Assembly: GCF_021869535.1 (NCBI RefSeq)
Contig: NW_026262582.1
Span: 59,594,851-59,658,850 of the forward strand
DNA: 64,000 bases
Direction of reading: 5' to 3'
Source of the DNA: Mytilus californianus
Taxonomy: Eukaryota; Mollusca; Bivalvia; Mytilida; Mytilidae
Shown: positions 23,011 through 34,700 of the stretch, piece after piece
Numbering within the stretch: the stretch's first letter is position 1
How the letters are laid out: the number at the start of each line of letters is the position of its first letter
The notes under the pieces: generated by a model
Told to the model about the DNA's origin: nothing
The model's database searches: none
What the model saw: the letters and a program-made list of their open reading frames with translations, nothing else
Translations under genes and position numbers: made by a program

Positions 23011-24499
23011 TATAACTGTAATTGTAAACAATTTTATATGGAAAAATGTATTTTTGGAGATCATATGGCATCGTCTTATTTCTATATCAATTAAATGATC
23101 AATGCGGAATGAAATAAGCATTATGTAATTGTTCTCTCTTTAACGTGGAGTGTGTCTTTCCTAGATTATTCTTTGTTGCAGGGTAATTCTCATAAAAAAC
23201 GTTTTTCGTTTAGTCATAAAACTGTAGCACCTGATAAAAAAAATGATCCACTTCTTCAATACGAAATAAAGGAAACAGCAACATCGCAGCAGAACTTACC
23301 AATTATGTATATGTTATTATACTTAATTTTACAACTCCAACAAAAACAGGTGTTTTAGTCAGACTCTTAATCGTCGTCTAAAGAAAACGTTTGAGCAACA
23401 GAGAATATAAGGAATTAGTCTGTGATTGTCCTGAAGGCAGAACACTTGTTTTTCAAACTGTTCTTGGCAATTGAATGGCAGACTGGTAACAAAATGTATG
23501 AAATATCATCATGCTCTACGGGCTAACTTATGTTCTTCCTATGCATTGACTGTCTTTGTCCCTGCATTATTACAGATGTTTAATAACTCTTCATTTTTTA
23601 CATGTTTTTGTAAATTGTTAGGCAGTCAGTTGAAACTCAATTGCATTTAGAAGAACGTTGGATAATGAGGACCTACTTGTAAATAGTAATGCAATTGTGC
23701 AATCACTTGATTAATTGTTCGAGGAAAAGGTTGCAGAGCCAAGGTAGTCCGAAGTCTATTTTGACTTTTTTCGTACATCAGACCCAACCAAATAATATCG
23801 TTTTATTTCATTATTTCATACTTTCTAGGGATACCCTCGGTAACTACCAGTCCACAAGTAGCAAAATTGATCCAGTGCAATAAAGGAGGACAACAATTTA
23901 TACATTGTTACGTCCGAAAGTCTTTTCTGGGTTCACATACATCATTAACGTTAAGATTTAAAAAAATGATAGCTTGAAACGCATTTATAAAGATTTGAAC
24001 ACTTGCACAAACACATAACCAAAATGATTATGAAAGAATAGTAAATTCTACATTAGGCTAACTTTGCTTGACTTCATTGAGACCTAAGCTTATATAATTA
24101 TATAACTACATGTATCTCATATATAACACGACATTGGATATATCTATACCAACAGTCCCTTCACTATATAAAAACACTTATGTTTCGATTATAAAACTAA
24201 TGACGACCTTTCTGACATGGTACGATCACACACACACATACACATATGACAATGTTAAATCTTTTTGTTTGTATTCTAAAACTATCTATTTTAAATCTGG
24301 AATCGGGGAAGTATTAAAAAAAAACCTACTTCAGTGCTCAATCAAACTCCGAAACAAACACTTGAAGCTATATAATATCGATATATTTATTAATGGTTTT
24401 CATATCCTCCTTATTATATATCAGGAAGAATTAAGCAGATACAATACAGGTTAGATTTCTGATCAGTCCAAATCTGTTCATTTCAAATGATAAATGAAA
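23011..24499. other. Intergenic, no supported gene
   Basis: AT-rich. The open frame at 24110-24454 has no domain character; part of it (about 24215-24480) resembles 55265-55500, so it is repeated DNA. A short CA-rich run lies at about 24230-24243. Confidence 0.4.
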
Positions 24500-24880
24500 T
24501 GAAATATGCAAACATTAAGACATGACTTAATTATAAATAATTACATAACATTTATTTTTCATTAGAATCCGTAATTTTGATTACCTGACATCAACCGCGA
24601 GGCCCTCCAATATCAAATATAATTTCCGTATAAAATTCAACAGCTATGACTGCAAGTGCTATCCGTGACAATGCTACAAAAAAATGCATTTACAACACGA
24701 ACGAAAAGCTTGATTTAACTCTTAATTTGATGGTTGTAGCATAGAAATGTGATGAAACATTTTAAATGCTCCTTTTTTATCATGTTATAAGGTTGTAAAA
24801 GCGTTGATCGTGCGCACATTTTTAACAAGAAGCGCAAGACATGCTTCGGTCATGGCTTGTATACACCAATAACATTATAA
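24500..24880. repeat. Diverged duplicate of 9900-10210
   Basis: See 9900-10210; the shared blocks are in the same order and orientation. The central part contains a possible minus-strand exon. Confidence 0.45.
24584..24674 (-). pseudogene. Possible minus-strand exon, unknown family
   Basis: On the minus strand a T-run and TGTAG precede an open stretch SRIALAVIAVEFYTEIIFDI-GGPRG, then an in-frame TGA, and CAG followed by GTAATC. Splice-like signals flank it and a diverged homologue exists at 9976-10080, but the stop and the lost donor in the other copy argue that it is not functional. Hydrophobic, so a membrane or signal segment. Unknown function. Confidence 0.22.
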
Positions 24881-26290
24881 AAAGGAAGGTAACAGATAAA
24901 AGCATGACAATTTTGTATAATTGAAAATGGCATTACGATAAAATCAGTTGAACTTATATAGTACACATTAACTTTCAGCTGAAGTATAACAACCCCAGTT
25001 GATAACATAGGACTGGTACAATCAACTAACGAAAGCTATATTTTTGTGTTTGTACAGCCTAGTTTGCATAAGGTGCATATCACAATGTAGAAGTTTATGA
25101 TATCAAAGAGAAATTTGCCAAATAACTTTCCAGTGATAGACACACATTTGCTACCTCAACAAAATATATAAGACGCTTATATCTACTTGAACACGAACAT
25201 AGACGACACGTTTTAACGGAAACGTTGTCGTTAATCAGGAAATACAACATCACTAAAATTAAGAAAAATTAGAGCTAAATTTAATTAAAACTGTTCAATA
25301 GAGGTCTTTGATGGATGTCCATTCCAGAGGTCAGATGATTCATGCTGTAGTTTCATTACAAATCTACTAACATCAAGGCACCCGTGTAATTTATGAGAGG
25401 ATTGCAACTGTACCTGACTAGAAAAAATACAAGCTCTTCCAAGCAATTAAGCCGTTATTATTTAATATAAGAATATGAACTACAGCGATCAAGAATATTT
25501 CCCAATTAGACAACTATCGAAAAGTGTACAAAGCCCGGTCATGACAAAACCTCAGATAACTAAACGGAGAAAAAACAGTGGTAGACTTATGCTACAAAAA
25601 TTAACCAGCCAAATAATTGACAACGGTTAGATATATAACCAGATTCTGAATTGTAATAGACAAATACACAGACGTGTGTGGCAGGGGTAAAAAGGGTTAG
25701 AACACGCATACCTCCTTCTAGTATGAGACAATTGTTGAGCAGCACATTATTAGAACAAGCTGTAAACTTCAGTTGAAAAAGGCTTGATCCACCAGTACGT
25801 ACACAATCAAACAAGCGCAATTCTTTAATAAACCCTTTATCAACCGTAATTTGATTACCACAATTCAACATTTTACTTATTTTTTATTACAGTTACACAT
25901 GTTAAATTTTTGTTCAGGCTAAGGGTGACAAAGAAACGAAGAAAAATCGAGGTTCAGCGCTAAATTAATGTTTATTTTCAAAATGTATACACTATCTATA
26001 AGTAATAAATCATGCAGATAGTATGAGTACAACACATGTATTAAAAACAGACAATATTACATCAATATATTTCCCATAGAAAAAAAGGGAACTCAAACTA
26101 TCTACATTTAATAAGAGAAAAGTATTGACATTACGATTTATTTTTATTGATACATATCGTTTTGTTAATCCTTATTAATTGTCTAACTTTGAAATACAAT
26201 CGAATGTTTTAGGCATGAAGTAATGACTAGATGGGTTATTCATTTATTTCAATGTTGAATTGTTTGCCTTTAAAACAGTCGCACTAACTT
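24881..26290. other. Intergenic upstream of the terminal exon at 26316
   Basis: AT-rich. A minus-strand open frame 25587-25871 starts with ATG and reads LNCGNQITVDKGFIKEL; after about 52 codons a GGAG/GTATGC donor-like site follows (about 25712). It has several Cys but no family I know, and no second exon was found, so I do not call it a gene. No stalk or EGF exon for the receptor copy at 26316 was found. Confidence 0.35.
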
Positions 26291-26315
26291 TTGTTCAGAT
26301 AGTTAGTATTGATTC

Positions 26316-26639
26316 TTGAAGTTCAAGTACAGATTTTGGATTTATAAGGTCGAATTTATCATGTATGGTTCAACCTTTTTCGTTCTTGGCGTTTGTGCTA
26401 ATTTGACAATATGGTTTGTGATCTGCATCTTATATATGAAACGACAGCTTTGTCCAAAAAAGCCAATACAAAGGTGTAAATGGTGTAATCGTCTCCAAAA
26501 CCAACCAATAAAGCTCCGATCACCTGTAGAAATTCGACAAAACGTCCCACGAAAAGTAGCTTCTAATCTGCAACAGCAAGATAACGCAATCGACAAAAAC
26601 CAATATTGTGAACCATGGGAAGCAACAAGTAGCGTGTGA
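26316..26639 (+). pseudogene. Receptor terminal exon, diverged copy with PDZ-type C-terminus
   Basis: The open stretch ends at TGA 26637-26639. It contains a membrane helix (YGSTFFVLGVCANLTIWFVI then CILYMKRQ), a basic Cys-rich stop-transfer (PKKPIQRCKWC) and a tail ending NQYCEPWEATSSV. The last 14 residues are nearly identical to those of the copy at 34149, so it is the same exon type; the helix itself has changed more. A TTGTTCAG lies at 26291-26298, but the phase 1 frame after it meets stops (TAG, TGA), and no other acceptor gives phase 1. It is therefore either dead or uses a new acceptor in phase 0. The end -S-S-V fits a class I PDZ ligand. AATAAA at 27051-27056. Confidence 0.55.
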
Positions 26640-26827
26640 AATTCAAGAAATCATATTGACGATGACTGATAATCACTGTATTGTAGAAAGATAAAATATA
26701 CTGATATAGAATATTAACGTATGAGCAACACAATGTGCATTATCTCATAAATAATGTGTACATGTACCAGTATGCCCGGTTTGGGTATACAAAGCATGAA
26801 ACTGGTGAAGTCATTAATTAATTTCTG

Positions 26828-26917
26828 TCATTATTATTATCATGATTATTATTATTGTAATTCTTATCAGTATTAGAAGTACATGAAATAGTAGTAGTAG
26901 TAGTAGTAGCAGTAGTC
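26828..26917 (+). repeat. Trinucleotide-rich tract (ATT / AGT)
   Basis: Interrupted ATT repeats followed by (AGT) repeats at 26889-26917, in the 3' flank of the terminal exon. The homologous site in unit 2 is expanded (34481-34700) and split by an insertion (see 34701-36110). Confidence 0.8.
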
Positions 26918-27744
26918 TTGGTCGTTGTCGTATGAGTAGTAATTTATTGTATTTCATAATCATTATTGTTATTAATTATAATTTGTAGTTGGTATCTATC
27001 ATTATTATATCTTGTTGTTATTATTTTGACAATATTATGTTAATTACTGAAATAAAAAGTAATCCACTCGTGTGCCTATTACAAATGTACACGTAGACTT
27101 AATCTTTTTTTTTAACTTACACGTTGACTTGTGGTTTACTTATGAATGATGTATGTATAATTTAACGAGTAACGAGTTAGGTTGATGATTTTCTTATAGT
27201 AGAGCGGCTAATATAGAAATTCTTCTGTTACGCCCATTTGACCTTCATTAAGTTTAACAACCGTGAAATTTTATAATTTTTATATCAATGCCATAATTGT
27301 TTACATTGAATTTTACGTCTTACTGGAGTAAACAAATCCGCTCTATTCCAAAGATATTGTGAAAATAAAAACATTACAATATTTGGAGGAAATCGCAAGA
27401 ATATTAGAAACGTTCAAAATGTATTTCGGTAAATTTTGCCTGATAGACTGAAAAGAAACACACTTAACCTAAGCATACTCCCAATATTTTTTGAACTGTC
27501 ATGATTAGAGTCATTATTTGGAAATTATGTATCATCATTTCTAAATCATGTTAGTTTTTATGTTTTAAATGTATATGAGGGCATAATCGGTCCCTACTAA
27601 CGTAAATTCATTCATATGATGGCTTGACATTTAAAGTAATAAATCCATTAACAATATACACCAAAAGTAGAAACATTCACGTACAAACTTTGGATGTAGT
27701 TGGTAATTTATAATGTGCAATTGTACAGCAAAAACACAGACAGT

Positions 27745-28408
27745 CGCATTCGTTGAAATGTAACCACATTTGAAACACTTTTATGCACTTAGGCCACAGC
27801 AAACTGATTAATAGTTTAATAATTCTGCCAAAAGCTCCAAAAAATATGGGGCGAGCGAGCGAAATGTTTTTGTTTTTTAGATATTTCTTGAAAATGAGTT
27901 TGTTTGAGGCGAGTGCTCTACAAGTGAAGCGAGCGGTATATATGTATAGTTTTTAAATTCTGTCATTTAGAATGTTATAATTGGGTTATTTCATAGAAAA
28001 ACGAGGAGCAACAGATGCTCTAATGCATATAATTTGATTTATTGGTGCCTGTGCCATATCAGACTTTCTTGTCTCGCTGTGGTTTAGTTAATTTTGGTTA
28101 TTTTCTTCAAGTAAGCTTTGTCTATGTGAATTTTCAATTAAATCAATATATACATATATCTTGTGATCCGTTTATTTGGCAATCGCCAATGGCAGTCAGC
28201 AGGGTTTAAGAACATCCGTTGTTCGACCTGTTAGTCAAATGCGTTTTGTTTAAATATACTCTTTCACTTTTTTGGTCTTTTGGAAAATGTTGTTTGTGCT
28301 GTATTTAGACCCCTCTACCAAGAAATTTGTTTTGCATGCACACGTATAAAAATTGCGGTTTTTATCCAACGCAATCATAGGTTTGAACGTTGTTTTCAAT
28401 TTAGACTA

Positions 28409-28448
<40 letters not shown>

Positions 28449-29707
28449 GAAGCATAGCAGATGCAGTCTTACAAGAGGAAGTATGTAAGTTAAGTAAATG
28501 ACACATGTTGAATAAAATTAAAATATGTGTATGTATCCAAAAAAATGCACCCTGAAAGATATTTGATAGTTTTCATCATATGGTAATGGTTGTTTATTGT
28601 GTAGTTCAGTGTTTCGGTTGTTTCGTTGTTTTCCTCTTATAGTTGATTTGTTTCCCTCGGTTTTAGTTTGTTACTCGGATTTGTTTTTGCTTAATTGAAT
28701 TATGACTATTTAACAGTGGTATACTACTGTTGCCTTTATTTATTGGCTGCTTGATATCCAAATGGAACTATTTATGCATATATAGGTTCAAAATAATGAG
28801 TGAGGTGAATATTTCTTGCTTTGTACTAAAACAACATCCCGGGAAAGCTAGTTGTATTGCTATACATGTAGATACAAATGTATTAAAATATTTCTTAAAA
28901 TACCTGTCAGCCCATTCACATGCATTTGTCTTATTGAGCTAAATACTCTTTCCCTTTGCTTCTAAAAGCTGTAATGCATTTAAAACTCTTTAGCTTGACT
29001 AGAAGTGGTTTGAACCAATTACACACCCCTAATTATTATGAGCATGCCAATCACAATACGGCATCACCTTGGTCTCGTTGGAACTCTTTTAATCCCCCCA
29101 ACATTAGAAGAGTTCTGCTTGCATGCCAAACAGACTAACAAGGGGATATGGGGTTTCATCAAAATCAAATACTTCTGCGATTTTTTAAAAAGTCCATGCG
29201 AATTTACAGTTCATGTTATCCAAAAGATAAAAAAGTCTATGCCTGTTGAAAGAAAGATCTAGGGTGACGATGGTTCTAACAATTATTGATGTGTTTGTGG
29301 TCATCTAACGAAAGATTTTTAATTGTTGCATCCTATAACAGGTCTTAAAAGGTAAAACGAGAAGCATTTTGGATAACTGTGTGTTCAATAACTACTTGTC
29401 CACGGCAATGAGCTGACACAACTGCAAGCTGGCATCCCGATTTTTACCTTTTATTTATAAATCGATTTATCACACGTGCGTTTAAAACGGTAGGAGCATT
29501 ATATGCAACAGAAAAGCGTCTATGTGAAAAATGTTCAAGGAGAAACTAATTTTGGAGCGGCATGCTGACCAAAAATTTGCGGAAGCGGTTATCTTTTTTT
29601 TTTTATTGATAAGTCAATTTCTTCACAACAGGAGCGGGAAAATCCAAAGAACTATTAATCAAATTGGTGTGGACTTAGCATGTGTAAGTTGAGAAATTAA
29701 ACACATT
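27745..29707. other. DNA present only in unit 1
   Basis: In unit 2 'cacagacagt' is joined directly to 'taattctagttggttcttg' (about 39587-39606). In unit 1 the two are 1.96 kb apart. Either an insertion here or a deletion there. It holds a TA microsatellite at 28412-28444 and no convincing gene; the open frames at 28730-29262 have no family character. I see no clear terminal repeats. Confidence 0.6.
28412..28444. repeat. (TA)n microsatellite
   Basis: A pure alternating TA run of about 33 bases. Confidence 0.9.
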
Positions 29708-30174
29708 TAATTCTAGTTGGTTCTTGTAATTTATACAATATCGAAAACTAGTTTTAACCGGTAATGTCAGTTGCAACGTCTACATTGTATGGCATCTTTT
29801 TGATTCAAACTTGTCAACAGTTATACAATTATTACAAAACAGTCGTCCTAAAGATACAATTCGATATAAATCAAAAGCAAAACTAGCAATTGAATAAATG
29901 TAATAAGGCGTCTAACGTACAACAATTAACACACATGTTCAAGGAAGACTGATTATGGAAACATGTTGTGTGTGTATAACAAGTTTTTAATTACACACAA
30001 CACTTCCAAATGAAGTACATATGCCTTACCGTTTGTCATAAACATACAAAAAGACAAAAATCGTTAGAAGTTGGTGTGGTGGATTATGCCTTTGTGATTG
30101 TAGGTATTTTTTTTTTTATTTTATTTAATTTTTTGATAATTATTTTATTGAACTCTTGTGTTACCCATTCAACA

Positions 30175-30490
30175 TAAATTCAGTTTTCGTGTGTCATGTA
30201 TGTTAGCTTTTGATTTGTTTTCTTTGCTTCGTTTACTCTTTCGTTAGTGTTTCATGGTTACTGTTTCAGTCGTTTTGTTTTTTATTTGGGGTTATTTTGG
30301 CATGCATAGCTATGTTAGTTTTGTATTGTTTTATACTTAATATGGCACAATATGTTAAACTTATTATTGTTCCGGGTCAATAACTAATCAAACATCAATG
30401 ACCAAAGTGTAATGACAAAAATAATATTTCATTGTTGAACTAAACTTTATGCCTATTTCACAGGAATTTATTAAAATGTGGATAATAGTT
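30175..30490. other. About 315 bases present only in unit 1
   Basis: Unit 2 joins 'cccattcaaca' to 'cacaatgtaacaatttttg' (about 40040-40070), whereas here about 315 bases lie between. No coding or terminal-repeat character recognised. Confidence 0.5.
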
Positions 30491-31442
30491 TGTATCACAA
30501 TGTTACAATTTTTGTAATTGATAAAAGGAAGGTGTTTTATCTTTTTTTAGCATGCATGCATTTCCGTTAGATATTTTCTGATCCTAATACATTAATGTGT
30601 GTCTAGAATTGATTAAAGCCAACAAGTGTGTACTTGAATTGATTTATGCCAACAAGAGTGTGTTTAAACAATAGTGTGACTGTCTATCAAAGGGTAATTA
30701 TATTTATTACATTAAGTCAATTTTATTGGCATTTTAAATATGCATGTACCAGTCTTATTTAACAAATCAAATATTGTAACATAGAATTATGGGTTTTCCA
30801 GTTTATAACATACAAACGATTTAATAAAACTAAACTACAAATCATTCAAAACATTTCCATTGCAATGTGTCGGGATTTGTAATGTTCCGTGTCAGCAGAT
30901 TTTGTAAAAAATGCAAATACACTACAAGTCAATCGCAAGAAGTTTTGGATAATTTCATATTTGAGAGTTCCAATTTTTGTTGTACCTTATAAATATCATT
31001 TTTATATTTTAATAGTTCACGGAAAGTTGACAATCGTTCGTCCTGACTTATACTTAGATAGTACAATTGAAAAACTTACGCGTTTTTTGTTTGCAAATAA
31101 GTAATATATAAAAAAAATATGACTGAGCAGCAAATCTGTTCGTTGGATGATGATATGTCTTCATTCATCATGCATGTACTCTGTTTAATTAGAAAAGGGA
31201 ACTGTTGAATTTGATGTATGTTAAGATTTTTAATATGGAATGGATCACGTGTTAGCAATACAAACTATTATGACCATATTTGGTCTGTTTACTCCAACAA
31301 CATATTCCTTCAATTCATTATTTTGGTCAATTTGTTTTAAATTTAGCACAAACGAGAAGTGCAAACAACTACAAAACTATTGATCGTGTATGTTTTGATT
31401 TCATAAAATCAGTACCTAGCTCGAATTAGTAAGAGCAATACG

Positions 31443-31606
31443 TATTCCTCTCTAACAACGTCTAAAGCAATTATGAAAAAAGGTATTCCTCTCTTACAAT
31501 GTGTAAAGCGATTATGAAAAAAAGTATTGCTCTCGAACAAAGTCTAAAGCAATTATGAAAAAAAACATTCCTCTCTAACAACGTCTAAACAATTATGAAA
31601 AAAAAA
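31443..31606. repeat. 41-base tandem repeat, four units
   Basis: 'tattcctctc ... gtctaaagcaattatgaaaa' starts at 31443, 31484, 31525 and (cattcc) 31566, exactly 41 bases apart. Absent from unit 2, so it arose after the duplication or was lost there. Confidence 0.9.
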
Positions 31607-32071
31607 AATCGAGACCATTTTTTGAAAAAAACATTAAACTTAAACAAATTCGGTCCCTCCTTTTACGATTTCTAAAGTAATCTTGATTGTGCATCGTTTA
31701 AAAGGATCGCAACTCATTGTTGTGTTTCTTTGTTGTTTTACTTTTATAAATTCCTGGCATTCATTTTGTTTTTATTTTTAGCGTTATTAATTAAGGTGAA
31801 TAAATAAAATAAAAAACGCAATATCAACTGTTTTAAAACGAATCAAAAGTTCAAAGTGTAACTTTAGGACAATGCTAAAGAATTTGATAAACAATAGTGA
31901 AATCGATATACAAATATTTCCGGCATCAAGCTGAATTGTATAACTGGCTATGCTAGAGACTGGTTTTTAAATGTTTTGTTTACTATAACATGTATAATTG
32001 ACTTATAATTTGCAAAATACACAAAAAGCACCTACAGCCATTGGATCGTGTAAACTTCCCAAAAAGAAACG

Positions 32072-32448
32072 TGTATGGTGTAATGGTGTATATCATATGG
32101 TGCAAAGGTAGCAGGTGTATGGTGCTATGGTGTATGGTGTAAGGGGAATGGTTTAATGGTGTAACGTGCGATCGGGAATAGTGTGAATGAATGGTGTACG
32201 GCATTTAAAACTATGCAACTGATTTTTCATTTTATACATTAATTTACAATATTGTGATCAAGGTTCGTTTTTTAAAATAAATAAATAATTTTGTAGTCGC
32301 ACGCTTTCTTTGAAATTAAATTGCATTATGATGTAATATGTAAGGTGTATGGTGCAAAGGTGTAACGTGTATGGTGTAATGACAGAGGGTGTATGGTGTA
32401 ATGGTGTATGGTTAGTGGTGTAATGGTGTATGGTGTTAGTGGGAGGTT
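32072..32448. repeat. GGTGTA-type minisatellite, two arrays
   Basis: Degenerate 7-8 base repeats of 'ggtgtat' and 'ggtgtaat' at 32072-32200 and 32341-32448, separated by about 140 bases of ordinary sequence. Strand-asymmetric: G and T on the plus strand. Not the animal telomere repeat TTAGGG. Absent from unit 2 at the matching place (about 40790). The long minus-strand frames here reflect the repeat. Confidence 0.8.
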
Positions 32449-32520
32449 AACACCATCCAATTCAATGGCGGACAAGACATATATAGTAATAACATACACG
32501 TACACGTAATACAAGTTTAC

Positions 32521-33114
32521 TTAAAAAAAGTATATAAGAAGATAGCAAAAGTAGTACAATGATTAAACTAAGAACAAAAACAAGTACACATAAGACAAAA
32601 AATAACTAAAAAGATACAAATAATATTTATTTCCTTAAAAGCGAAATTTATATGTTTGGTCGGGTTTTTTTATTGGGGAAGGTGGTATGATTTGAAAAGA
32701 AGGCAATACAACAGATTTCCAATACATTAGTATCACATGTCATGCTTATCATGCTTGTTTTACACGCAAGTCTAAAATGTAAACCAATGAGTTTTGTCAA
32801 TGATATACTATATTGAGATCTAAATCAAGTATTTCTGTAATTTTCTAACTAATAAGAATGTTCAGTGTTAGTATGGCAAATGACTTCATCTAACATAGAA
32901 TATGATTAGTTTAAATGCTTTGTGTAATTTTTGTCAGGTGCGTTTGGCTGATGTTTAATATTATATCAACGTTGTCTGTGTTGAGCTATCTGCTTATTGA
33001 TCTCGCTGTCTGTTATAATCAATAAATTGTAACTTCTCCTACAGAAATGATTCATGATTAATGCACTAGTTAACGGCTACTATATAACAAGACCTTCTTT
33101 ATGTTTTTGTCTAG
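32521..33114. other. Unit 1 sequence before the stalk exon, no exon found
   Basis: By the plan of gene A an EGF exon should lie within about 1.2 kb upstream of the stalk exon. None is present here on either strand, so this receptor copy has lost its EGF exon or never had it. Confidence 0.5.
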
Positions 33115-33177
33115 ATCTCTGAAAAGAACATTACTGAGGACGCAGATGGTTATCTGCACTTGATTTATTTAATTAAG

Positions 33178-33253
33178 AGAAACATGTCAACACCCGATAC
33201 ATATATGTCGTCAACTGGTGCAGACAATACTACCATGGTTTCAAATACAACAG
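33178..33253 (+). CDS. Receptor stalk exon (copy D)
   Basis: After TTTAATTAAG the frame reads RNMSTPDTYMSSTGADNTT and MVSNTTG, then a GTAATC donor in phase 1, which fits the terminal exon at 34149. Ser/Thr-rich with NMS and NTT glycosylation sequons; homologous to 3822-3905. The left edge is unsure: from 33178 the exon is 76 bases, which gives phase 0 in rather than the expected phase 1. The frame is open back to 33115, where TGTCTAG could be an alternative acceptor. The copy may be a fragment. Confidence 0.5.
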
Positions 33254-34148
33254 GTAATCTTGAAAACAAAATATTGACCTTTCGGGTTTTCCTGTTGTTG
33301 AATTATATCGTTATTAAGGAATCATGATGGGTTTTTATTAGTATGCTAATTAATACTTTGCAAAATTGTTCATGACGTCAATCAGACATTGTATATATAA
33401 GTCACATATATATGTATCACTATTTTGGATGTATGAGACCCTTAATTGTTGATGTAGTACATTTTAAATATATGACATCTTTGAAAATGAAAGTTCACAC
33501 AATATAAAAATACAACACGCGTACGATCTTGAAATGTATTATATCTATGTATAACAGTCGAGTATCTGTCATATTATTTTTTCACCCTTTATAACAATTA
33601 TACCGATTAGTCTATATGTGGACATCACTGATTTCCATGAAAAGTGTGTTCAATTACAAATCTTTTCTGAAACTTCATAACGCAAGGGTAAATCGATAGT
33701 TGTAACAGTGTAACACACATTAGGATTAAATGACTTCAAAAGCTAGACAATTCAGATTTGTGTCTTGCCATATGTATTCGTCGGAAACAAACCAGTTAGA
33801 TCGTTTTTACTGTACGAAATATAAATGGCGAGGTTTTAAAACACGATATGTTTGGAAAAAACATAAAATTACCATTAATTTTTAGAGAGTTTCATTAATC
33901 ATAGATAGAACTCATAGTATCCTAAGGTGTGCTCAACTGTCTCAACTTTTTGTTAATACTTGATTATGAAGTTTTAAAAGGACGTATGTATGTGAACATA
34001 ATTTTAAGTTAATTTAAAAACAGATATATTTGTAGTCCCAAAGTCTTTAGAAATTGCACTTAAAGATTTTGCATTTCTGTCTAAGGTAGAAATATCGCAT
34101 TAAATAATGCACAATCCTGAATTTCCAGTACCTATTTTATATTTTCAG

Positions 34149-34441
34149 AAGGATCACTTCTAGAAATATATGTTTATATGATCAGTGTATCAGCAGCTCT
34201 GCTGTTGGTTTTGCTAGCAACAGCTTCTGTAAGTTGTCTACGTAACACAAGAAAACGATTTGGTCGAGAATCTCAAATGTTTAGCAGAAAAAATAACCGA
34301 AAATCGGCTTCTGACAGACCAGTTAGTAACGCTATGGAACTAAAAAGAGTGTCGTGCATGTCTTCTGCAAGTGCAAGTCGAGATAAAGCATTATACAAAA
34401 ATCAATATTGTGAACCGTTGGAAGCAACAAGTAGCGTGTGA
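34149..34441 (+). CDS. Receptor terminal exon (copy D), PDZ-type C-terminus
   Basis: The acceptor ATATTTTCAG is followed by a phase 1 frame open to TGA at 34439-34441. It encodes EGSLLEIYVY, a membrane helix (MISVSAALLLVLLATASVS), basic stop-transfer (LRNTRKRFGR), a Ser/Arg/Lys-rich tail of about 65 residues, and the end NQYCEPLEATSSV. The start and helix are close to gene A (4419), while the end matches 26316-26639, so the tail type differs from gene A. The last residues S-S-V fit a class I PDZ ligand, which could anchor the receptor to a scaffold. Upstream only a stalk exon is found, so whether a full receptor is made is unclear. Confidence 0.68.
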
Positions 34442-34480
34442 ATTTCAAGAAATGAAATTGAAGATGACTGATCAGCACTA

Positions 34481-34700
34481 TGAGTAGTAATAGTAGTAGT
34501 AGTAGTAGTAGTAGTTGTTGTTGTAGTAGTAGTAATAGTAGTAGTAGTAGTAGTAGTGGTCGTAGTAATAGTAGTAGAAGTGGTAGTATAAGTAATCATA
34601 GTAGAAGTAGTAGAAGTAGTAGTAGTAGTAGTAGTCATAGAAGTAGTAGAAGTAGTAGTAGTAGTAGAAGTAGTAGTAGTAGTAGGAGTAGTAGAGATTT
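34481..34700 (+). repeat. Interrupted (AGT)n microsatellite after the stop codon
   Basis: About 220 bases of AGT/AGA/TTG trinucleotides start 40 bases after the stop, hence probably in the 3' UTR. The long poly-Ser, poly-Tyr and poly-Thr open frames across it on both strands are artefacts of the repeat. Confidence 0.92.

Larger units (their letters stand above)
26290..33900 (+). repeat. Segmental duplication, unit 1 (partner 34140-41710)
   Basis: Starting from a receptor terminal exon, unit 1 and unit 2 match in order: 26316-26639 with 34149-34441; about 27180-27740 with 36360-37010; 29708-30600 with 39590-40220; 31750-32040 with 40490-40800; 33115-33900 with 40930-41710. Each unit has private insertions. 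A head-to-tail duplication of a 7-8 kb block from within the receptor array. Confidence 0.85.

Noticed and set aside
24434..24458. 25-base plus-strand micro-exon between CAG and GTTAGA
   Set aside because: It breaks the phase 1 rule of the receptor family and has no support beyond weak similarity at 55435.
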